Notes under the pieces: model-generated
The model's input: only the letters and a program-made list of their open reading frames with translations
Databases searched by the model: none
Told to the model about the DNA's origin: nothing
Program-made: the position numbers and the translations under genes
From: Planctomycetota bacterium
GTDB taxonomy: Bacteria; Planctomycetota; J058; JAJDCQ01
Direction of reading: 5' to 3'
DNA length: 64,000 nt
Assembly (NCBI GenBank): GCA_029260755.1
Contig: JAJDCQ010000110.1
Location: forward strand, 1-64,000
Shown: in pieces, positions 47,201-55,948 of the stretch
Layout: each line of letters starts with the position of its first letter
How positions within the stretch are numbered: the stretch's first letter is position 1

Positions 47201-48458
47201 GCTGGCGATCGACGGGAAGGAGATCGAGGCCGACGAGGACGGCGAGTTCCGTCGTCGCGTGCCGCTCGCCGACGGCAAGAACGAGGTCAGCATCTTCGCG
47301 GCGGACGCCGCGGGGAACGAGTCGCGCATCGTGGCGACGGTCGTCCGCGACGCCCGCGCCCCCGAGATCGTCTTCGACCACCTGCCGGGCTACGTCGAGG
47401 GGCCGGCCGTCGTGGTCGTCGTCCGGGTCGACGCCGACGTCGCCTCGGTCGAGATCAACGGCGTCGCGGCCGAGCGCCGGGGCGAGACCTTCCGCGCCGA
47501 GGTGCCGCTCACCCCGGGCGAGAACCGGGTCGTCGCCCTCGCCCGCGACGCAGCCGGCAACTCGGGCCGGATCGCGGCGACCGTCGTCTTCGAGGAGAGC
47601 AAGCCCGACGGCGGGATCACCGGCCCGCCGGGGACGTGGTGGGGACCGATCCCGAAGCAGCTCGCCGCGGCGAAGAAGAGCGGCCGCGCGATCTGGTTCG
47701 AGAACGCGCTCGGGATGCGGTTCGTCGTGATCCCGCCCGGCCGCTTCCGGATGGGGACGCCGGGACGGGTCGAGGAGCGCGCGCACACGGTCACCCTGAC
47801 CCGGACGTTCTGGATCGGCGCGTTCGAGGTGAGCAACGCGCAGTTCCGCGAGTTCCGGGGCGACCACGACAGCGGCAAGTACTTCCGCCTCTCCCTCGAC
47901 GGGGACGATCAGCCCGCCACCCAGGTCTCGTGGGACGACGCGGTCGCCTTCTGCCGCTGGCTCACGAAGAGGGACGCCAGGTGGCGCTACCGCCTCCCGA
48001 CCGAGGCCGAGTGGGAGTACGTCGTCCGCGCGGGGACGGACGCGACCTACCCCTGGGGCGACGCGACCCAGGAGGCGACCCTGTTCGCGAACGTCGCCGA
48101 CGAGGCGACCAAGGCCGAGCTCGCCGACTCGGGCCGCTGGACGCTCCAGTGCTTCCCGGGCGACGACCGCCACCGGACCTCGGCGCCCGGCGACGGGGGC
48201 TTCTCGCCGAGCTCGCTCGGCGTCTACCACATGATCGGCAACGTCTGGGAGTGGTGCGCCGACCTCCACGGGCCGTATCCCGTCGGCGAGGTGACCGACC
48301 CCAAGGGCGCCGACGAGTCGACCGACCGGGTGCTTCGAGGCGGGTGCTGGCGGAGCACTCCGCGCGAGGCGCGCTGCGCGTTCCGCTACCAGGCCGAGCC
48401 CGACCAGTTCGAGGACACGTTCGGGTTCCGCGTCGTCGCCGTCCCCAAGGGCGATTGA
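44265..48458 (+). CDS. tandem-kinase receptor with Ig-like repeats and SUMF1 (FGE-like) domain
   Basis: A 1397-residue protein with two complete kinase domains in the cytoplasm. Kinase 1 is at about 12-270 (AGAMGIVYRA, VKIV, HRDLKPVN, DFGFV). Kinase 2 is at about 372-640 (GRGGMGVVYRA, LKVV, HRDVKPGN, DFGLA). A Ser/Arg linker and a membrane helix (about 751-770) lead to three or four Ig-like repeats (about 778-1120) and a SUMF1 domain (about 1142-1395; MVSW-type VSWDDAVAFCRWL, RLPTEAEWEY, NVWEWC). The FGE active-site cysteine pair is not present in GGCWRSTPREARC, so the domain probably binds ligand rather than making formylglycine. GTG 44265 has AAGGGA at 7 nt. Confidence 0.88.
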   Translation: MGARDPLVGNILGSCQLVERLGAGAMGIVYRARHLIHGDVCVKIVRNEHKGDVEMVRRFRREAEAARRIEHPHVVRGFGLEEVADHLLMVQEYVSGGDLAGHIHGHGGRLPVPEALRIAREIALGLAAAHGLGLVHRDLKPVNILLDGETRAKIADFGFVLQVGDAQPLDGRTVLTAQGDALGTPLYMAPETWEGSHEVDAQADLYALGVMTFEMLTGRPPFIANNLRDIMRGHLFDEPPFLVDLLPDVPHEVDELVRALLAKKPEDRPSGADAVAAQLDRVARPIVERSAVETAMYDGGEPVSPAGIAPSPLPPPPSDDSSQPLDDESAKRLLSMAASGGVAEVPPVDVGSFAAVPDEAEVAAAKADPRRSFGRYVLLSELGRGGMGVVYRAYDDKLGRVVALKVVLVEPDETSRERFRREARAAARLRHEHILTVYEYGEEHGRPYFVMEFLEGDTLGPWVLASEPLIPDVVGAIRDIAHALAYAHDEGVIHRDVKPGNILIAPGPRSYLMDFGLAQDSQGGHSLTTTGRVMGTPRYMAPEQIDEAIDQVGAATDIYALGAVLYEALTLAPVFQARSNAALFKKILFDDPEAPRSHNPHIPETLERIVLRSLQKQVADRHESAAALADDLTAFLEGRNPFAGAGSPPAPAREPAPPLPSTAPPAPLASLAPRAEAVLPPRVAGSALADQESSAVELVEELEPRRRTTTSRRAARVVRRTTSRRLATARASSGEHPGISEGLGALTANGPIRWVAAAGVVGLILFAVLGRGSTPATVEMTSPGDGQLFGRRAIAATGRVTAGSPEELWVGGIRTAVDAEGRFSQALDLADGEHEILVEERLGAAPAAKIRVTVDTAAPELAITSPADGTLVAGKTVRVEATVSDRNLEAAGVRGGATATPTRGKLGVEVPLPDTDGDHAIELWARDRAGHETSARVTVRVDRTAPVLEVDAPRRGETLTRKDSIDVVGRVSDPSGVARLAIDGKEIEADEDGEFRRRVPLADGKNEVSIFAADAAGNESRIVATVVRDARAPEIVFDHLPGYVEGPAVVVVVRVDADVASVEINGVAAERRGETFRAEVPLTPGENRVVALARDAAGNSGRIAATVVFEESKPDGGITGPPGTWWGPIPKQLAAAKKSGRAIWFENALGMRFVVIPPGRFRMGTPGRVEERAHTVTLTRTFWIGAFEVSNAQFREFRGDHDSGKYFRLSLDGDDQPATQVSWDDAVAFCRWLTKRDARWRYRLPTEAEWEYVVRAGTDATYPWGDATQEATLFANVADEATKAELADSGRWTLQCFPGDDRHRTSAPGDGGFSPSSLGVYHMIGNVWEWCADLHGPYPVGEVTDPKGADESTDRVLRGGCWRSTPREARCAFRYQAEPDQFEDTFGFRVVAVPKGD

Positions 48459-51439
48459 GCGCCCGGCGCATCGGACGCTTCCCGGTCATCCGGACGATCG
48501 GGCGAGGCGGGATGGGCGTCGTCGTCGAGGCGGTCGACCCCGACCTCGGACGCCGCGTCGCGATCAAGCGCATCCTCGGCGTCAGCGCCGACGCGTCGTT
48601 CCAGGCCCGGTTCGCCCGCGAGGCCGAGGCGCTCGCGGCGGTCCGGCACCCGAACGTGGTCGCGATCCACGAGCGAGGTCACCACGAGGGCGACCCGTTC
48701 ATCGTGATGGACATGCTCGAGGGCGAGCCGCTCGACGCCCGCCTCGACCGGGCCGGGCCGCTCCACCCGGCGACCGCCGCGGCGATCGTCGGTCAGCTCG
48801 CGCGCGGGGTCGCCCATCTCCACGCGCGAGGCATCCTCCACCGCGATCTCAAGCCGGCGAACGTGATCCTCGTCGCGGGCGAGCGGCCGGTCCTGACCGA
48901 CTTCGGCCTCGCGGGGTTCGACGAGAGCGCGTCCCGGCGGCTCACCCGGACCGGTGAGGTGCTCGGAACGCCCGCGTTCATGCCGCCCGAGCAGGCGGGC
49001 GGCGAGCCCGACGAGATCGACGAGCGGTCCGACGTGTACGGCCTCGGCGCGACGCTCTTCACCCTCCTGACCGGTCGGGCGCCCTTCGAGGGCAAGGAGC
49101 TGATCAACCTGATCAACGCCGTCCTCATGCGGACGCCGCCGGCGCCGAGCGCGCTCGTCCCGGGAGTGCCGCCCGAGCTCGACGCGATCTGCGCGCGCTG
49201 CCTGCAGAAGGAGCGCGGCGACCGCTACCCGACCGCGGACGCGCTCGCCGAGGCGCTCGAGGTCGTCGGGACGACGGCCGCGCCGCCGATCACCGGGCGA
49301 CGATCACGAACGTCCGCCGGCGCGCTCGTGATGATCGCCCTCGCCGCCTTGGCCGCCGCCGCGACGACGACCGTCATCGCGCTCGACCCGTTCGCGGCCG
49401 AGCCCGACGTCGCGCGAGCCGTGCCGGCACCCCGTCCACCGCCGACGCCCACGCCCGCGGCGGGCGCGTCGTTGGATCCGGAGCCACCGCCGGCCGCCGT
49501 CACCGAGGCCCTCCCCGCTCCGCTCGCCCCTCGCTGGCGCGTCCACGCGCCGCCCGCCCGGAACGGAATCGAAGACGGGATGGCGTTCGACCGCGAGCGC
49601 GACGTCGCCGTCCTGGTCGGCGGCTTCGACCGAGACGCCACGGAGGCGAGAAGCGACGTCTGGGAGTGGGCCGGCGAGGTGATCGGCTGGCGATACGTCG
49701 GAGAGACTCCCCCCGAGATACCCGGAGGGGTCGCCTCCTCGCGATTCGCTCACGCGACCGCCTCGCACCCCACCGGGCCGGGCATCCTCCTCTACGGCGG
49801 CCAGCCCGCGCAGCACGGCGCGAGACATCTCGCCGGCGTCCTGTGGCGCTGGGACGGCGTCCGCTGGGAGGCGCTCACCCCCGCCGACGATCGAAGAAGC
49901 CCCGGAAGGCGGGTGGGACACGCGATGGTCGCCGCTCCGTCTCTCGGGTCGGTGCTGCTGTACGGCGGCGGCGGCGAGGAGGCGAACCGGCCAAGCGCCC
50001 TCTGGCGCTGGATCGCCGAGACGAGCCGGTGGAGGTCCGCCCGCGGCCCGAAGGTCGACCCCCGGCGGCAGATGCCGGGCCTCGCCTGGGACGAGGAGCG
50101 CCGCCGCCTCATCGTCTACGGTGGCAGCGTCGCGGTCTCCGGCGAGGAGGCCCGGCCCATCGCGAGCGGACACGAGTGGAACGGAACGAGCTGGACGGAG
50201 ATCCCGAACGACCCCGGTCCGCTGGCGACGCCGCGCCTGACCTACGTCGGCGACGGGCTCACCATCCTCGACGGCGGCCGCCGGAACGAGCGGATCTGGT
50301 GCTGGGACGGCCAGCGATGGCGAGAGCTCCGCGGGATCGAACACGTCGAGCCGCGGAACCGCGCTGCGACCGCGTGGGACTCCACCCGGGAGCAGCTCGT
50401 CGTCTTCGGAGGCCGCGCCTTCGCCGACAAGGCCGACAGCTCGGAGACCTGGCTCCTGGATCGCCCGGCCTGGGATCCCGCCGCACCTCCTGGCTCGGAG
50501 CGACCGCCCTGGCGCCGCCTCGGCCCTCCTCCGCCACGCTTCGGTCTCGAGGACGGCATGGCGTTCGACCGCGGGCGCGAGGTCGTCGTGATGCTGGGAG
50601 GCGTCCACCGGGACCGGGTCGCCACCGATGCGTGGGAGTGGTCCGACACCGGCCGGTGGGCACGCGCCGGCGAGACGCCGCCCGCGATCCCACGGGCGAA
50701 TCCGGGCTCGCCACGCTACGCCCACGCCACGGCATCCCACCCGACGGACGGCGGCATCCTCGTCTACGGAGGAAGGCTCGATGAGAGCACACAAGAGCAC
50801 CCGGGCTACCTGTGGCACCGGGACGACGGCCGCTGGACGGCGGTCGGCGCGATCGAGGGCGGCCCCGGCCGACGCTACGGCCACGCGATGGTCGCGGCGC
50901 CCGCGCGCGGGTCGGTCTTCCTCTTCGGGGGAAGCAGTCTAGACGTGAACGGCCGCGAGAAGCTGTGGGAGTGGACCGCGAGCGATCGCACCTGGCGCGA
51001 TCACGAAGGCCCGGGCGTGGACCCCCTTCGCAACATGCCCGGTCTGGCCTGGGACGAGAAGCGCGAGGTGCTGATTCTCTACGGAGGGAGGAACGCGGTC
51101 ACGAGGGAGAAGCTCGCCTCGGCGTTCGAGTGGGGCGGCGCGGGATGGCGCCCGATCCCGGACGACCCGGGGCCGCGCATCGCCCCGTGCCTGATCAGCG
51201 ACGGCGACGGATCGACGATCCTGGTCGGCGGCCGCGCCGACGCCCCCGAGACGTGGCGCTGGAACGGGCGGAAGTGGAGCGTCGTGTCGGGCGTCGGCGC
51301 CCCGAACGAGCGGCCGCGCCGCGGAAGCGCCTGGGATCCCGTCCGCGCCCGGATGGTCCTGTTCGGCGGCGTGGTCCCCACGACGGACAACGGGATCGCC
51401 GAGACCTGGCTCCTCGACCGGGCCGCCTGGGCGCGCTGA
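48455..51439 (+). CDS. Ser/Thr kinase with duplicated kelch-like beta-propeller
   Basis: A 994-residue kinase receptor. The kinase domain begins almost at the start (RIGRFPVIRTIGRGGMGVVVEA; AIKRI; HRDLKPAN; DFGLAGF; PEQ; 5-265). A membrane helix (about 285-310) and a Pro-rich linker follow, then two copies of a kelch-like propeller (about 364-669 and 686-992) that begin with matching GIEDGMAFDR and GLEDGMAFDR blocks and share GGR, W-W and ETWLLDR repeats. The only in-frame start that keeps the kinase N-terminus is TTG 48455, which overlaps the previous stop by 4 nt (TTGA), so it is translationally coupled. Confidence 0.85.
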   Translation: MSARRIGRFPVIRTIGRGGMGVVVEAVDPDLGRRVAIKRILGVSADASFQARFAREAEALAAVRHPNVVAIHERGHHEGDPFIVMDMLEGEPLDARLDRAGPLHPATAAAIVGQLARGVAHLHARGILHRDLKPANVILVAGERPVLTDFGLAGFDESASRRLTRTGEVLGTPAFMPPEQAGGEPDEIDERSDVYGLGATLFTLLTGRAPFEGKELINLINAVLMRTPPAPSALVPGVPPELDAICARCLQKERGDRYPTADALAEALEVVGTTAAPPITGRRSRTSAGALVMIALAALAAAATTTVIALDPFAAEPDVARAVPAPRPPPTPTPAAGASLDPEPPPAAVTEALPAPLAPRWRVHAPPARNGIEDGMAFDRERDVAVLVGGFDRDATEARSDVWEWAGEVIGWRYVGETPPEIPGGVASSRFAHATASHPTGPGILLYGGQPAQHGARHLAGVLWRWDGVRWEALTPADDRRSPGRRVGHAMVAAPSLGSVLLYGGGGEEANRPSALWRWIAETSRWRSARGPKVDPRRQMPGLAWDEERRRLIVYGGSVAVSGEEARPIASGHEWNGTSWTEIPNDPGPLATPRLTYVGDGLTILDGGRRNERIWCWDGQRWRELRGIEHVEPRNRAATAWDSTREQLVVFGGRAFADKADSSETWLLDRPAWDPAAPPGSERPPWRRLGPPPPRFGLEDGMAFDRGREVVVMLGGVHRDRVATDAWEWSDTGRWARAGETPPAIPRANPGSPRYAHATASHPTDGGILVYGGRLDESTQEHPGYLWHRDDGRWTAVGAIEGGPGRRYGHAMVAAPARGSVFLFGGSSLDVNGREKLWEWTASDRTWRDHEGPGVDPLRNMPGLAWDEKREVLILYGGRNAVTREKLASAFEWGGAGWRPIPDDPGPRIAPCLISDGDGSTILVGGRADAPETWRWNGRKWSVVSGVGAPNERPRRGSAWDPVRARMVLFGGVVPTTDNGIAETWLLDRAAWAR

Positions 51440-51558
51440 CGCCGTAAACCCGACCCTGCACCGAGTTGCGAGCCCGCCCGCTTTGCGGGTTGTCGCGCGT
51501 TCGACGCATCGCCTACCCTCCCAACGCAGCGGCTCCTGCTCCCAGCTCCATCCCCTGC

Positions 51559-54500
51559 ATGGAGAGGCATCCTCGGTTGAGCGAGCGCCCGGAGTCGTAT
51601 CTCGACCGCACCTTCGGTCCCGTGACGATTCGCGAGGTCCTCGGATCCGGCGCGGTGGCGATCGCGTACCGGGCCGAGCACGCGGACCACGGCCCGATCT
51701 GCGTCAAGATCCTCCACCCGCTCTACCGCGCCCACGGGCGGATGCTGCGTCGCTTCCGCCGGGAGGCCGAGGCCGCCCAGCGGATCGAGCACGAGAACGT
51801 CGTCCGCGGCCACGGCCTCCTCGAGCTCGACGAGCATCAGCTCCTGCTCTCGGAGCTCGTCACCGGCGGCGATCTCGACGAGCGCCTCCGCGGCGCGCCC
51901 GACGGCCTTCCGATCCCCACCACCCTCCGCCTCGCAGCCGACATCGCCGCGGGCCTCGGCGCCGCGCACGAGGTCGGCCTCGTCCACCGCGACCTCAAGC
52001 CGGCGAACGTCCTCGTCGACGGCGACGGCCGCGCGAAGGTCGCCGACTTCGGCCTCGTCCTGCAGGTCGAGGGCGATCCGCTCGACGGGCGAACGATCCT
52101 GACCAAGCAGGGTCAGTCGGTTGGAACGCCGCGCTACATGGCCCCCGAGCAGTGGCTCGAGGCGCACGAGGTCGACGCGCGTTGCGACCTCTACGCCCTC
52201 GGCGTCCTCACCCATCACCTCTGCGCCGGCTCCCCGCCGATCGAGGGATCGTCGATCGGGGCGGTGATGGCCGGCCACCTCGAGCTGCCGCCGCTCCGGC
52301 TGCGGGACCGCGTCCCCGACGCGCCCGAGGAGCTCGAACGCCTGCTCCTCGCCCTCCTCGAGAAGAAGCCCGAGGATCGCCCGGGGAGCGCCGCCGAGGT
52401 GCGCGCCACCCTCGTCGGGCTCCTCGCGGCCGCCGGCGGCCCGGCCCTCTCGCCTCCGTGCAGCGATGAGCCGTTCGCGCACCTCCTCACCGAGGTCGAC
52501 GCCTCGAGCCTCCCGCCCGCCCTCGCCGCTCCGCCTCCCCCGGCCGGGGCGGTCGTCTCGACGGACGTCTTCCAGGCGGCGCCGACCCTGACCGACGCCG
52601 TCGCCCCGCCACCCTCGCGCGACCCCGCCGACGGGTCGGAGCTCGCGCTCGCGATGCGCGACGAGCGCCGGCGGTTCGGCCGCTACGTCCTCCTCGAGGA
52701 GATCGGGCGCGGCGGGATGGGCGTCGTCTACCGGGCGTTCGACACCGCGATGGCCCGGACGGTCGCCCTCAAGGTCGTCCTCACCCACGACTCGGGAAAC
52801 CCGGTCACGGCCGAGCGCTTCCGCCGCGAGGCGCGGGCCGCGGCCCGCCTCCGACATCCGGCGATCCTGAACGTCTACGAGTTCGGCGAACGCGAGGGGC
52901 GCACCTACTTCGTCATGGACTACATCGCGGGCAAGACGCTCGACGCGTGGATCGCCGACGCGGCGCCCTCGCGCGACGCCCTCGTCAGCGCCCTCGCCCA
53001 GCTCGCGCGCGCCCTCGACCACGCCCACCGGGCCGGAATCGTCCACCGGGACGTGAAGCCGCGAAACGTCCTGGTCGACGCCGGGGGCCGCCCGTTCCTG
53101 ATGGACTTCGGCATCGCGTTCGCCGACGACCGGTCGAGCCAGGATCGCCTCACCGCGACCGGCCAGCTCCTCGGCACGCCGCAGTTCATGGCGCCCGAGC
53201 AGCTACGCGACGTCGCGAACGACACCGTCGGGCCCGCGGCCGACATCTACGCCCTCGGCACGGTGATCTTCGAGGCGATCACCGGCACCCACCCGTTCGT
53301 GGCGCACGGCCCGGCGGCGCTCTTCCGGAAGATCCTCTTCGACCCGGCCGGACCGATGCGCGAGGTCGACCCGAGCGTGCCCGACGCGCTCGAGACGATC
53401 GTCGCGCGCTGTCTCCGGAAGGACCCGGCCGAGCGCTACGGCAGCGCCGCGGCCCTCGCCGAGGACCTCGAGGCGTTCGTCGAGGGCCGGCCGCCGCGCG
53501 AGATCGCCGGATCGCCGACGCCCGCCCCGACGCCCGCCCCGTCACCCCAGAAGCCCGCGTCGGACTCCGCCGCGCCGGCCGCGTGGTCGCCGCCCGACCT
53601 CTCCGGCGGCCCACGGGCGCGGGTCCCGGCGGCCACTCCGTCGCGCGGCGGACTGATGTTCGAGGGGACGCCGCCGCGATCCTCGAAGAGGCCCGTCCCG
53701 CCAGCGATGCCGGCGGCGAGGCTGCCCGGCCTCAGCCCGGCGGGTTTCAAGCCCCTCCCGAGGGTCCGTCCCGAGGACGAGTCGCACGACGGCCCCCTCT
53801 CCCTTCGGGAAACGAGCGGCGCCCGGCCCGGGCCGACCGGCCCCGCCGGGGCGAACCTCACCCCCCGCCCCCCGACGCCTCCGGCCAGCACCCCGACGCC
53901 GACGGCCGGACGGCGCCGCACCTCGAGCGGACGGAAGCGGCGGGTCTCCGATCGGGCGCCATCGACGCCCGCGCCCCGCCGCCGCCGCGTCGTCGAGATC
54001 GCCGGGATCGCGGTGCCGGCCGTCGTGGTCCTCGCCGCGCTCGTCGCCCTGGTCGCCGCCCGCGGCGGCGACGCGACCGCGCCGACGATCGTCCTCGCGG
54101 CGCCGGCGGACGGGACGGTCACCAACGCCGGCGACGTCGACGTGATCGGCGCGATCACCGACGAGGACGCCGTCGCCCGGGTCTGGATCGACCTCGACGG
54201 AGTCACCGTCGCCGAGCCGATCGTCGAGGGGGGCGAGCTCCGGCAAACCGTCCCGCTCGAGGACGAGGGCCCGCTCCGGATCGAGGTGCACGCCGTCGAC
54301 CCGAGCGGCAACGAGTCGATCGCGACCCGCACCGTGACCCACGACGCCACCGCCCCGACGCTGAAGCTGACCGGCGAGCCGCCGGAGCCGACGACCGCGC
54401 AGCCGTCCATCTCGATCGAGGGCGAGGTCGACGACCCCGAGGCGACGGTCTTCGTCGAGATCGAAGGCCGCCGGATCATCCAGCCCGTCGCCGGACATCG

Positions 54501-54624
54501 CTTCGTCGCGACCGTCCCCCTCGCGACCGACCGCGCCATGAGGATCGCGATCCTCGCGGTGGACGATGCCGGGAACGAGAGCGAGCCGCTCGTCTTCGAG
54601 GTCACCCGCCGCTCGACCGACTAG
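51559..54624 (+). CDS. tandem-kinase receptor with Ig-like repeats
   Basis: A 1021-residue paralogue of the tandem-kinase/SUMF1 protein. Kinase 1 is at about 19-285 (GSGAVAIAYRA, VKIL, HRDLKPAN, DFGLV) and has a changed glycine loop. Kinase 2 is at about 372-635 (GRGGMGVVYRA, LKVV, HRDVKPRN, DFGIA). A long Pro-rich linker, a membrane helix (about 812-834) and two Ig-like repeats of the ADGTVTNAGDVDVIG type (838-1016) follow, with no SUMF1 domain. The ATG has no ribosome-binding site. A TTG at 51577 with GGAGAGG upstream is an alternative. Both kinase domains keep the catalytic Lys and Asp. Confidence 0.87.
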   Translation: MERHPRLSERPESYLDRTFGPVTIREVLGSGAVAIAYRAEHADHGPICVKILHPLYRAHGRMLRRFRREAEAAQRIEHENVVRGHGLLELDEHQLLLSELVTGGDLDERLRGAPDGLPIPTTLRLAADIAAGLGAAHEVGLVHRDLKPANVLVDGDGRAKVADFGLVLQVEGDPLDGRTILTKQGQSVGTPRYMAPEQWLEAHEVDARCDLYALGVLTHHLCAGSPPIEGSSIGAVMAGHLELPPLRLRDRVPDAPEELERLLLALLEKKPEDRPGSAAEVRATLVGLLAAAGGPALSPPCSDEPFAHLLTEVDASSLPPALAAPPPPAGAVVSTDVFQAAPTLTDAVAPPPSRDPADGSELALAMRDERRRFGRYVLLEEIGRGGMGVVYRAFDTAMARTVALKVVLTHDSGNPVTAERFRREARAAARLRHPAILNVYEFGEREGRTYFVMDYIAGKTLDAWIADAAPSRDALVSALAQLARALDHAHRAGIVHRDVKPRNVLVDAGGRPFLMDFGIAFADDRSSQDRLTATGQLLGTPQFMAPEQLRDVANDTVGPAADIYALGTVIFEAITGTHPFVAHGPAALFRKILFDPAGPMREVDPSVPDALETIVARCLRKDPAERYGSAAALAEDLEAFVEGRPPREIAGSPTPAPTPAPSPQKPASDSAAPAAWSPPDLSGGPRARVPAATPSRGGLMFEGTPPRSSKRPVPPAMPAARLPGLSPAGFKPLPRVRPEDESHDGPLSLRETSGARPGPTGPAGANLTPRPPTPPASTPTPTAGRRRTSSGRKRRVSDRAPSTPAPRRRRVVEIAGIAVPAVVVLAALVALVAARGGDATAPTIVLAAPADGTVTNAGDVDVIGAITDEDAVARVWIDLDGVTVAEPIVEGGELRQTVPLEDEGPLRIEVHAVDPSGNESIATRTVTHDATAPTLKLTGEPPEPTTAQPSISIEGEVDDPEATVFVEIEGRRIIQPVAGHRFVATVPLATDRAMRIAILAVDDAGNESEPLVFEVTRRSTD

Positions 54625-54641
54625 CGTTCGGCGCGTGGGAC

Positions 54642-54882
54642 GTCACCACGGAGGCACGGAGGACACGGAGAATTCACGGAGGAGTGCGGGCGGCGCTACC
54701 GGGCTGGGTCGACGAGGATGGAACCACGGAGACACGGAGGCACGGAGGAGCGTCGGATGCGCGTGATCTCCTTCGAAGAGAACGGACGAACGGGCGGTTG
54801 GTCAGAGGGGCGGAAGGGCGCTCCTGCCCGGGACGAGCTACTCGTGTCTCTCTCCGCGAATCCTCCGTGCCTCCGTGGTGAC
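54642..54882. repeat. fold-back repeat of CACGGAG units
   Basis: The arm 54642-54663 and the arm 54861-54882 are perfect 22-bp inverted copies built of CACGGAG / CTCCGTG units. A further direct copy lies at 54723-54749 and a degenerate stretch at 54664-54683. The right arm is inside the 3' end of the DUF218 gene. The rest of the gap 54625-54837 holds no gene. Confidence 0.8.
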
Positions 54883-55911
54883 ATCCTCTTCGCCGGGGGC
54901 GAGCCCGAGGAGCAGGTCCTTCCAGAGGGCGGCGAGCTCCCGGGTGACGAACCACGGCTCGAGGGCGAGGCGCCGGGTCATCCGCGCCGGGACGGTGACC
55001 GTCGCGACGCCGCGCCGGCGCATCAGGAGCGCCGTCCGCGGTCCGTGGTACCAGTGGGTGACCGCGATCGCCGTCTCGAGGTCGTGCTCGGCCATCAGGC
55101 GCGCGACGTTCCGGGCGCTGGCGCGGGTGTTCACGCCCGCCTCGTCGAGGATGATCGCGTCCGCCGGCACGCCGGCAGCGATCGCCCGGTCGGCCATCAC
55201 GCGAGCCTCCGACCTGCCGTGGCGCGGATCGACGCCGCCCGTCATCACGATCGCTCCGACGAGGCCGCGCCGGTGGAGCCGGATCGCCTCGTCGACGCGG
55301 TCGGCGAGGGCGAGCGACGGCGTCCCGTCGGCGCGGACGCCGGCGCCGAGGACGACGGCGCAGTCGGCCGGCCGCTCGTAGCGCGTCGGGCCGTAGGTGA
55401 GGACGACCACGAGCGGCAGGGCGAGCGCGGTCGCCGCCGCGGCCACGGCCCCGACGAGCGGCCGGGCGCGCAGCGACCCGCCCGCCGCCGACCTCCTCGC
55501 GCGAGCGATCCGCCACCCGAACGCGCCGGCGATCGCGGCGACCGCGAGCGAACCGGGAAGGACGGCCGGCGTCGCGATCCGCCCGGACGCGAGCAACCCC
55601 CAGAAGACGACCGCATCGCGCAGCGCGAAGAGGGCGATCATCACCGCCAGACCGGCGAGGATCCGCCGCGGCCCGGCGCGCCGGTCGAGCGCCCCGACCG
55701 CCCACGCGATCGAGCCCAGCCCGAACCCCGCGAGGAGCGGGAGGGCGACCGGCCCGGGCAGCGGCGCGAGCGAGATCCAGAGCCAGCTCGGATCGAATCC
55801 CGGCCGGGCGAGCTCGCCGACGAAGCAGAGCAGGAGGAGCCCGCCGAAGGCGAGCGCGACGCCCCGAAGGGCGGGATCGACGGTGGGTGCGGCGAGGTGA
55901 CGGATCGACAT
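54838..55911 (-). CDS. DUF218 (YdcF/ElyC-like) membrane protein
   Basis: A 357-residue protein with four or five membrane helices (about 15-190) and a cytosolic or periplasmic DUF218 domain (about 195-330: CAVVLGAGVRADGTPSLALADRV, IVMTGGVDPRHGRSEARVM, ILDEAGVNTRASARN, VTHWYHGPRTALLMRRRG). These blocks match the family's VVLGGG, GxSE, E-S-x-T-x-EN and HxxRA pattern, with the usual catalytic-type Asp and Glu/Asp residues. The family includes E. coli ElyC and SanA, linked to envelope integrity. The last 15 residues (EEDVTTEARRIRGERHE) are encoded by a CACGGAG repeat arm, so the natural C-terminus has been altered. Confidence 0.82.
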   Translation of the reverse strand: MSIRHLAAPTVDPALRGVALAFGGLLLLCFVGELARPGFDPSWLWISLAPLPGPVALPLLAGFGLGSIAWAVGALDRRAGPRRILAGLAVMIALFALRDAVVFWGLLASGRIATPAVLPGSLAVAAIAGAFGWRIARARRSAAGGSLRARPLVGAVAAAATALALPLVVVLTYGPTRYERPADCAVVLGAGVRADGTPSLALADRVDEAIRLHRRGLVGAIVMTGGVDPRHGRSEARVMADRAIAAGVPADAIILDEAGVNTRASARNVARLMAEHDLETAIAVTHWYHGPRTALLMRRRGVATVTVPARMTRRLALEPWFVTRELAALWKDLLLGLAPGEEDVTTEARRIRGERHE

Positions 55912-55948
55912 GCGGAGCCTCCCGCATCATCGATCGGTTTTCGCGGAC

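Noticed and set aside
47690..48450. Naming the SUMF1 part a formylglycine-generating enzyme
   Set aside because: The catalytic cysteine pair is not present.
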